Part shown: in pieces, positions 56,606 to 64,000 of the stretch | How the letters are laid out: each line of letters begins with the position of its first letter | Numbering within the stretch: position 1 is the first letter of the stretch | DNA from: Cunninghamia lanceolata | Lineage: Eukaryota > Streptophyta > Pinopsida > Cupressales > Cupressaceae | Length of the DNA: 64,000 nucleotides | Direction: 5' to 3' | Assembly (NCBI GenBank): GCA_027924645.1 | Contig: BSBN01001150.1 | Span: 3,100,001-3,164,000 of the forward strand | Translations under genes and position numbers: made by a program | The notes under the pieces: generated by a model | The model's database searches: none | The model's input: only the letters and a program-made list of their open reading frames with translations | What the model was told of the DNA's origin: nothing

Positions 56606-59043
56606 TTGGCATTGTTCTACATTCTCCAAAGTGATAAGGAAAAGATTGCAATCATGGGAAATAAGAGAAAAGTCAAACCAGAGAACACAATATTTGATGA
56701 AGCAAGTGTAGATGTGTTTCGACGAGCTGGGTGGTTAAATTTCTTGCAGAAGTTTGAGGGTTTTGAAATAAAGTTAGTCGAGGAATTCATCGCCAACTTT
56801 CACCGCACATTCTCCACTATCAAAGGGGTAAGGATTCATATCAACCCTACCATTATAAGTCAAATTTCTGAAATCCATAAAATTGGTGCTGATTTATTTC
56901 AAAATAAACCATCATATGAGGAATTGGTACAAAATTTTCATGTTGCCCCATAACCCCTACCTAGATATATTGTTAGCAAAAGGACAATGAAGGGGCAACG
57001 AAGGGTATTGAAAGGACTAGTCTTCCCGACCCATGGAAGACTATAATCATTTGGGTTATGAAATTCTTTACCTATGATGGACAATATGGAGCAATGTTGG
57101 GACCTGGTATGAGGTTGATAACCCATATGATACATGGAGCCAATAGGCCTGAGTATCTGATAAATCTTCTCACCTTTTTACACACCTGCCTTTTAAACAA
57201 GATGACAAAAATGAAATGCAATGAGGGTCAGATTAACCATCATGGGCTAATACATTTGATAATGAAGCATAATTTCATTCAACAAGAAGATGGGTAGAAG
57301 AAATGGGAGGATTTTTTGGAATTTAAACCCAAGAGGAAGAAGGAGAAGCATTAGGCTTCTGTTGTGTCAGTCTCAGCTAAGCCTCCAACACACAATTTTA
57401 GATAGCTTCAGAGAGGTGTAGACCAATAGAGCCAGAAAGAAATGGGTGAGGAAATAGTAGCCTCTATCCTTGCTACAGTATGCGACCTGCATATGTTCAT
57501 GATTTCATCTGATGAAGAAGAAAGGGAAACAATAGTGCCAGACCCAGCAATTATCTCAGGGAGCCATTCTTCCCCTAAAGAATGAGGATGAGAGGAGGTT
57601 GCTGTAGAATAGACTCTTGAGGAGAAGGAAATAGAGGAAGCCGGTGGGAATGAAACCCCATAGAAAATAGAAGAAGAAACCCTTGAAATTGGACACTGGA
57701 AAGGGAAGGATCCCTTGTTTGAGGAATATGATGATACTATAGTGAATGCAACCCATCATGCTTTGGATCTATCAAAGCAAAGTATGAATTGAAACCATGT
57801 AAAGAATAGCTAGAAGCCATGACTTTGCAATTGAAAGCCAAAAGCGAGGAACTAGAGTAGCAGAAGTAGCAAGCTGCCCTGGAGAAGAAGGAGAAAGATA
57901 AGACAATTTTTGAAATTCAAAAAGAAGTGGACATTAATAAAGCAACAATAACACAAAAAGATAATCAAATTGCACAATTTCAGGAACAACCTACACAACC
58001 AGCCCCTACACCAACAACACTGAGCATATATGAGTTCAATCTTTGATTATCTCAAGAGAACAACAAGCTCAGAAGGGAAATCAGGTGCACTCTGGCAAGA
58101 CCTTGAGGCCCTCTAGATGGAGAAGGTGGCAGTAGAACAAAGATTGGCCTTATCTTGTGAAACATGGGAGACCCTGTTAGCAGAAAGGCCACCTTCAGGT
58201 GTGTATTCTCTGTTTCTCAGGGAACAGTTTCTACACTAGAAATTGTTGAGAATTAAATGCAATTTGCCTTTTGATTTTGAAAATGATAAAGAATTTATGG
58301 AATGTTACATGTAAAACCCCAAAGACCAGTAGAATCTTTTGTGTGAATTCTTTCAACACGATCATTTAATGGAACATGTTAATACTTCCATGCTGAATTT
58401 ATATATGGGTGAGCTCTAAATTCAGAGCTATCTATCTTTGCTAAGGAACAACAGGTTATGGGAAGAGCACATGGAAGAATATAATACAGTTGCAACAAAT
58501 ATAGGCTTAATGATGAGGCATGAATGCCCAAAGTCTACTTGGTTCACAAAAGCTTTTAAAGTTTAAGTTTACAGGCAGGGCATTACAGGCTTATATGTGA
58601 GAAACTTGAATTCTTGCATTCTAGATTTTTATGAGGTAGTAGGATACCTTCCCAATGCAGTTGTTACAAGTTGTCTTTTCAAGTATGAAGAACTACCTGA
58701 CTATTTTAAAAGAAGGGAGTCTATTTCACAAGCAAATATCAGGTGGATGACTGCCAGAGCAAGGAATTTGGTGACTAATTCAGGAAAAGGAGAAGGATTG
58801 GATAGGAATGTGGTTTTGACCACCTCTGTTATTAATGCTAGCCCCATGCCTCAGTCATCCTCTAGGGCACCCTATGAGGGAAAACAAATTCAATGAGTGG
58901 TACAACAAGCTGTTGGAGAATCATAGATTCACACCAAAAGGCAGACTGCTCTCTGAATATAAGGATGAGGACTACAATTGCAATGTGATCATAGAGGAGA
59001 TGAATGTGACTGATGATGCATATGTTGTACATCTTTCACCATG
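56606..59043 (+). pseudogene. G1 ORF3 (env-position ORF)
   Basis: Begins MALFYILQSDKEKIAIMGNK. Recognisable is FRRAGWLNFLQKFEGFEIKL then VEEFIANFHRTFSTIKGVRI, resembling the widespread plant retroelement domain often labelled putative plant transposon protein (W-x-x-L-L...V-x-E-F-Y-A-N...V-R-G-x). After frame changes near 56953 and 57000 it continues KTIIIWVMKFFTYDGQYGAM then LGPGMRLITHMIHGANRPEY. It then passes through an acidic segment (57440-57760), a coiled coil (about 57790-57980) and a last block ILDFYEVVGYLPNAVVTSC (58597-58896). Many stops. The position after integrase fits the third ORF of Athila-like elements, sometimes called env-like. I see no signal peptide or transmembrane anchor, so an envelope role is not supported. 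Confidence 0.65.
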
Positions 59044-59059
59044 AGGACATGGTACAAAC

Positions 59060-59077
59060 TAAGCTGGGGGGAGGTGA
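59060..59077 (+). other. Polypurine tract of G1
   Basis: aagctggggggaggtga directly precedes the 3' LTR start TGAGTCA at 59078. Confidence 0.85.
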
Positions 59078-60135
59078 TGAGTCAAATATATGACTCATCT
59101 ATTTCTATATATTTTTTGCTTCAAAAGACTTTGACATGACTCTATGGAATATATATATATATATATATTACTGTGATTATATTTGTCTTTTGGTTGAATT
59201 ATATATATATATATATGTTTAGTCCTTATTTCCTTTAGATGAAATCTCTTGGCTAATTACTATGAATTATATTTTTCAAATGCATATCTTATGGAATTTT
59301 TGTATAAGTTGTGTGTGATTGCATGAGGAATACAACAAGGAACTTCTCGGAGGTCTCTGGACCCCTCCAGAGCCCCCCTTCTTCATGAAGAACCTAAACC
59401 CCAGAAAGCTCTAGATGTCATATATATATATATATTACTGTGATTATATTTGTCTTTTGGTTGAATTATATACATGTTTAGTCCTTATTTCCTTTAGATG
59501 AAATCTCTTGGCTAATTACTATGAATTATATTTTTCAAATGCATATCTTATGGAATTTTTGTATAAGTTGTGTGTGATTGCATGAGGAATACAACAAGGA
59601 ACTTCCCAGAGGTCTCCGAACCCCTCCAGAGCCCCCCTTCTTCGAGAAGAACCTAAACCCTAGAAAGCTTTAGATGTCATAGCACTTCAAGAGAGTCATC
59701 CTCCCCTTAAGTCGATGATTACTAAGGCCAATCCTAGGGTCATTTAAGAATCCAGTGATGCAAACCCAACTGATCGCTTCAATAAAGCAACTTATTGATA
59801 AATCCAAGATATGAGTCCACATGTCAACTTATTTTTGTGATAATTGAAGTAGCTATCAGTTAGTGCTTACGCCACTCCAAGGATTTACTCAGCCTACTGA
59901 TAATTAAATTGATACAGATTTCTGATCTAAAGTAAATCACAAAAGGAACTGTTGATGTATTAAATAAAGTAATTGATTCAATCTCAGTTTGTTGTAGTTA
60001 GGATCTCATGTAGTTATTTATTTCAATAAAGCCTCAGATGTATAAGTAGGAGCTGGGTAGTCTCTCTTAGTTAGTCCCAGTTTTAAGTCAAATATTATTA
60101 TTTTCCATCTGGAGGAAAATCTCTTGTTTTCGCTC
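59078..60135 (+). repeat. 3' LTR of G1, truncated, with internal duplication
   Basis: Aligns with 32274-33070. It carries a tandem duplication absent from the 5' LTR: ttactgtgattatatttgtc at 59168 and 59435, period 267 bp, with an (AT)n run at each start. The alignment stops at cgctc (60131-60135), about 710 bp short of a full LTR. The sequence then becomes minus-strand gag of another element. Confidence 0.88.
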
Positions 60136-61206
60136 AAACAAGAAACAAAGTCCTTGCTCACAATCTAATTTATTTGCATGTGTACACTCAACATGATCGA
60201 CCTCATGAGTTGATCCTACTGATTGTTCATCCCTATACACAACATCCTCATTTTTCACTGAACCACATACCTCAACATTAGATTGGAAGTCATCATTAGA
60301 TCTACCATTATCATTTTCACTTGATGAACTATCCAACAGAAGGCTAGTGCATAGACTACTTTCATCATCTGCATCACTATTATATAATGCACCACCTTCA
60401 CTTTCTACTCTCCTGGCTACACAATCATCATCATCTAATATTACATTCACCTGATTATTTGTATCCACACTGTTGTTGTTCATATCAACATGTTCATTAC
60501 CAGTAACACATGCATTTGTGGACAACAAACCCTTTATGTAGTCATTTATCATCTTCTTCGTGGAGTCTTGGGAAAAATATGTATGTTGCATACTTGTTAT
60601 TTTTAAATCTTCTTGTACATAACTCAATCTAGTTTCATATGCTTCAGAAAACATATCAATGCAAGTGGGAATGCTAGGTCTCAAATTATCTGGAATATTG
60701 GAAAGGGTAACAACAAACCTGTGACCAAAATCCTTACTTGACTCTCCCTCTTATCTTTCAATTTTTTCCAGCTCTATAACAAGATCAACAGGGTCAAGAC
60801 CTTTGGCAAATTCATTTTCAAATGTTGCCACAAGTTCATTCCATGAGGCAAAGGACTGCCTAGGAAAAATCTGAAACCATTCTCTTGCCTTTCCACGCAA
60901 GGACCTAACAAAGAATCTCATGTACATATCCTCATCCTCAAATTGATATTTTTCCATAAATTCTAAGAATACATCGACATGTGTGTCACCTTCCCAAATA
61001 TTGTACCCATCAAACTTGGGCAACTCGTTGTAGACCTTGGTTGGCATGCCTCATGTTTTGTAATCAACCCATGAGAGGTCTAGCTGGTTGTATACATGAT
61101 CCAAGGGAGAAACATGGGACTGAGCAATTCAATTTTGGGGGGCATTAGGGCAAGCATTGGACAACACCCTAAACTCTAGCAGCCTAATATGATTATCCAT
61201 TTCTTC
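60136..61206 (-). pseudogene. Ty3 gag relic of a second element
   Basis: One minus frame from EMDNHIRLLEFRVLSNACPN (about 61205) through MPTKVYNELPKFDGYNIWEG then DTHVDVFLEFMEKYQFEDED, MRFFVRSLRGKAREWFQIFP and WNELVATFENEFAKGLDP, a clear gag capsid domain, then an acidic tail (DADDESSLCTSLLLDSSSSE). In-frame stops: two TGA near 61133 and 61055 and a TAA at 60751-60753. It continues to the junction with the G1 LTR at 60135, where it is cut. No zinc knuckle or pol is present. It is a different lineage from the G1 gag. Confidence 0.85.
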
Positions 61207-61340
61207 TATTGCTGCAACAATGACTCTAACAACTATTTGGTTTTATCAATGTCACATTGCTGCATTGCTAAGTCATTCTAATTTTGCATGGATGCATATA
61301 GGTTTTGGTTTGTATAACATGCAGAGCCATGACTGGAATA

Positions 61341-62841
61341 TGTCGAAATACACAGGACAACTGAGAGGGGGGTGGATGAATCAGTTGTCACAAAAACTTA
61401 ACTTCATAAACCATCAACTACTTAATTACTAATAATCAGATTTAACCATGAAAGCATGAAACTATAGACTTAATCACAATCACACATTCAACACAGTAGA
61501 CACCAGATTTTTACATGGAAAACCCTAAAAGGGAAAAACCATGGTGGCTATTAGCCCATAGAAAATATATGAGTTATAACAATACCAAAAAATAGAGGCT
61601 CACTGCCTATAGGGCTCATTGCCAAAATTGCTCACTGCCAAAGGGGTGGCTCACTGCCAAGGGTTGGCTCACTACCAAAAGTGGTGAACTGATTAAGTAG
61701 CATCTACTCCATGCCTTGGTTCAGTTCCATTGAAGCACAATATAACTTCTCTACTCTGCTCTTTCACACCTTTGCACTTATCTCTTCATTTCACACACAT
61801 ACTCACACATTTTCATAATTACATTACAGGTCTTTATACAATTCATCAACCTTGGAATGTACATCAAGGTCAACAATATATTCATCAATCATTGGAACAA
61901 TCTCCATGGTCAGCATTACAAAAACATACATAGAAATAGGTTTGGACCTAATACAGAAATTAGATAAGGAAAGTATGTAAAGATGTATGCCGATCATGCC
62001 ATGCCTTAGTTGGGACTCAAACATAATTCTTCACGCCATGACATGCTTCCACAAAGTTCAAAGCATCTCCGTAATTAGTGAAATCAACCAGGTCAGCCAA
62101 GACTGGTGAGAACATTAGGTCTGCTAAGAACATTCTTCATCCACGATCTAATTTTCTTTTTGTGGACCAATCCAAAGGTAGGAACATGATCAAGAGACAT
62201 TCACAAGCACATTGTAATCACCAAGAAAAACTGCATGATTTCTAACCACTTTGTCAAGAAGATTCTTCAAATCAGAGCACAAGAACAACATTGTCAGCCA
62301 CTGTCATAAGGAAATGATAGCTTGTGGACTGCCAAATCATGAACCATTGTAGTTGAAAGCACTATCATCATTCCAGACTTAACTCTAGAACTGCAGACCA
62401 AAATACTTCAATGCAGAGGAATGTGAAGCATAACACTTTCTCCCTGTCACCACCAAACATATAGGAAAAGCAGTTTTCACTCTGGTGAACATAACTCACT
62501 CAAATCTTCATACCGGAGGCTCAAACTTGGAATATAACATCTTCAAATAGACTTCTAAATAACTTCCAATCCACAGATAAAGATATTCATCCTACATGAA
62601 ATGCAGAGCAATCTTCTGGACTGTTCTTCAGTATGTAATACACTATTCCACTGCAACTCACTGTTTCTACTAGAGGAGCTAATTTTCTCAATATCCTCAA
62701 CATCAAGATCACTTACATAAGTAAATACAAATCATCTCACTTATTACAAGCAAGCAACAAAATAGGAGCATAGTTGACACCAATGACAACATAGATATGT
62801 TGACATCAATGACAACACTAATTAGGCACATACTTGCAATA
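61341..62841 (-). mobile_element. Second solo LTR with TA...CA ends
   Basis: On the minus strand it runs from TATTGCAAGTATGTGCC to GTGTATTTCGACA, about 1,501 bp. A perfect 5-bp TSD gaata lies at 61336-61340 and 62842-62846. It shares ctgagaggggggtg, ggaaaaccctaaaagggaaa and tgttgacatcaatgacaaca with the solo LTR at 45982-55362. Near 61600-61680 the phrase gctcactgcc repeats four to five times. It has no internal region, so it is a solo LTR. Confidence 0.85.
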
Positions 62842-62846
62842 GAATA

Positions 62847-64000
62847 TGCATTGCTAAAATGGTCATGGTAACATCCCTAGGATATCCATGTTCATACCAA
62901 TTGGTCATGACTAAAACATTCTATAATGCTGGGAAAAAATGAGGCATACAAGTTTATTCCTTCAACATGATAGGAATAGTAAACTCCAAAAGTAGGAAGA
63001 AAAGAAACCATGTACCTTTATTTCACCAACTACTGCACATGGAGATGGAGCATTCAAATCACTAACAACAACTAGGGGGAAACAGTAACAAATTTTATTT
63101 TTGACAACAGATTCGCCACCTCTTCCAAAGAGGAAATTCTTGAAGTGTGACTGATCTTCAAGGCTAAAATTAATTCTGGGTTTACCTGACCAACAAATTC
63201 TTCAATTCATTTCAACTCAGCAATGATGCCATTTTGTTGTGACCCAAAATAGCTACAACCCAAAACCCTAAAATAATTCACAATCACCAAGGCCAAGGGT
63301 GTCATCAAGGTGATTGAAACAGGTTTATCAATAGGTCAAGGGTGATTTGGCCAACTGACAGGAGTGGGTATGCTCCTCTACACTTCAAGCTCATCTAGAC
63401 CTAGGAGGGATATTCCTAGAGGCATGAAATAGAACACAAATAAATAAACATAGCCATACCTAATGTACACTTGACCCCCAAAGCTGTCACTAGGTCAAAA
63501 TAAACTGGTTACACAGGCCTCTATTTAAGCTAATTAGTGCACTATGCATTTGCACACGATCATAACAATATTACATTACTTGAGATGACTCCACTTAACT
63601 TTAATTACACAACATACATAGTGCATACATGTATGTACATGATTCCAAAAGATTAAAATAGTATTGGATCACTTCAGATCTATCCTCGGTTATTACACTT
63701 AATCATGAGCAGCATGTAGAACCCTAAACTAAACCTACTCCTACTCCTACAACTAACCAGACGAGGATTTGATTAAAATGGTGATTGATCCATCCCCAAT
63801 ATGGACTGGTGCTTACTCCATTGGGCAACTTAGTCATAGAGTGCAAGGAGGCAAGAAAATATGCAGCAGAGGATCAATAGAACCAAACATATATTCACAT
63901 ACATATCATAAATAGACCTTCATGCGATGGACATACTTAATAATCCAAGAAATAAATGCAATGATTCACATGCAACAAGAGGAATGGAAAATACAAAGCC
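62847..64000. other. Unassigned sequence, possibly leader/LTR of the minus-strand Ty3 element
   Basis: No ORF with a recognisable domain. The reverse complement near 63115-63090 reads ggtggcgaatctgttg, similar to primer-binding sites of some plant Ty3 elements (TGGCGAC-type). This would make the sequence beyond 63120 the 5' LTR of the element whose gag lies at 60136-61206. No second LTR is in the window to test this. Confidence 0.35.

Noticed and set aside
56606..59043. Calling ORF3 of G1 a true envelope gene
   Set aside because: No signal peptide, fusion-peptide-like segment or transmembrane anchor is visible. Position alone does not justify the name.
63090..64000. Firm annotation of a 5' LTR for the minus-strand Ty3 element
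   Set aside because: Only a weak primer-binding-site-like match (ggtggcgaatctgttg on the minus strand) supports it, and there is no partner LTR in the window.

Overview
The window looks like repeat-dominated nuclear DNA of a land plant with a large genome. The evidence is plant-type Ty3 and copia LTR retrotransposons, a plant L1-type LINE ending in an RNase H domain, and fragments of two plant gene families (PPR and NPF). A gymnosperm is plausible from the style, but the sequence alone does not prove it. I see no intact host gene: almost every recognisable coding stretch carries nonsense codons or frameshifts. The story of the window is nested transposition, and target-site duplications (TSDs) let much of the order be read.

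Region 1 (1-9390): a minus-strand retroelement ORF running off the left edge (2386 to 1), a degenerate ~115-bp tandem array (about 2540-3420), a minus-strand Ty3 gag relic (about 5734-6480), a broken ORF of unknown identity (about 7840-8284), and a dispersed repeat (8543-8862) that happens to preserve the empty site of a transposon insertion seen later in the window.

Region 2 (9392-23281): a candidate ~13.9-kb DNA transposon, here called X1. It has 30-bp terminal inverted repeats and is flanked on both sides by CTAG. Inside are two convergent multi-exon genes: gene A (13253-15181, plus strand, unknown protein) and gene B (20396-17294, minus strand, five exons with consistent GT/AG phase-1 junctions, DDE-transposase-like). 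Both are pseudogenic. X1 also holds a PPR fragment, a Ty3 pol fragment, a (CCTAAGACA)-like minisatellite, and a 5'-truncated LINE (21314-22956) with an 11-bp TSD.

Region 3 (23286-32273): a dispersed AT-rich repeat cluster split by a 585-bp hAT-like miniature element (24474-25058; 17-bp TIR, 8-bp TSD), an NPF/PTR transporter gene relic (about 26360-26660), tandem duplications, and long stretches without recognisable genes.

Region 4 (32274-60135): one large Athila/Tat-like Ty3 element, G1, expanded by nested insertions. It runs 5' LTR, PBS, gag; then X2 (a non-autonomous relative of X1, itself split by a 5.9-kb non-autonomous LTR element at 36485-42390, TSD cctag); then protease, RT, RNase H, integrase; then a minus-oriented solo LTR (45982-55362, TSD catat), itself split by a 7.6-kb non-autonomous copia-like element, C1 (47047-54613, TSD agtta); then the integrase C-terminus, an ORF3/env-position ORF, the PPT, and a 3' LTR carrying an internal 267-bp duplication. 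C1 is the youngest-looking layer: it has gag zinc knuckles, no pol, and a single 1,093-codon accessory frame with only four stops.

Region 5 (60136-64000): a minus-strand Ty3 gag relic, a second solo LTR with 5'-TA...CA-3' ends (61341-62841, TSD gaata), and unassigned sequence.

The two observations I consider most worth following are the X family (a two-gene DNA transposon with an unusual transposase and a likely 4-bp TSD) and the pol-less C1 element with its giant accessory ORF, which has a distant-looking counterpart at the left edge of the window.
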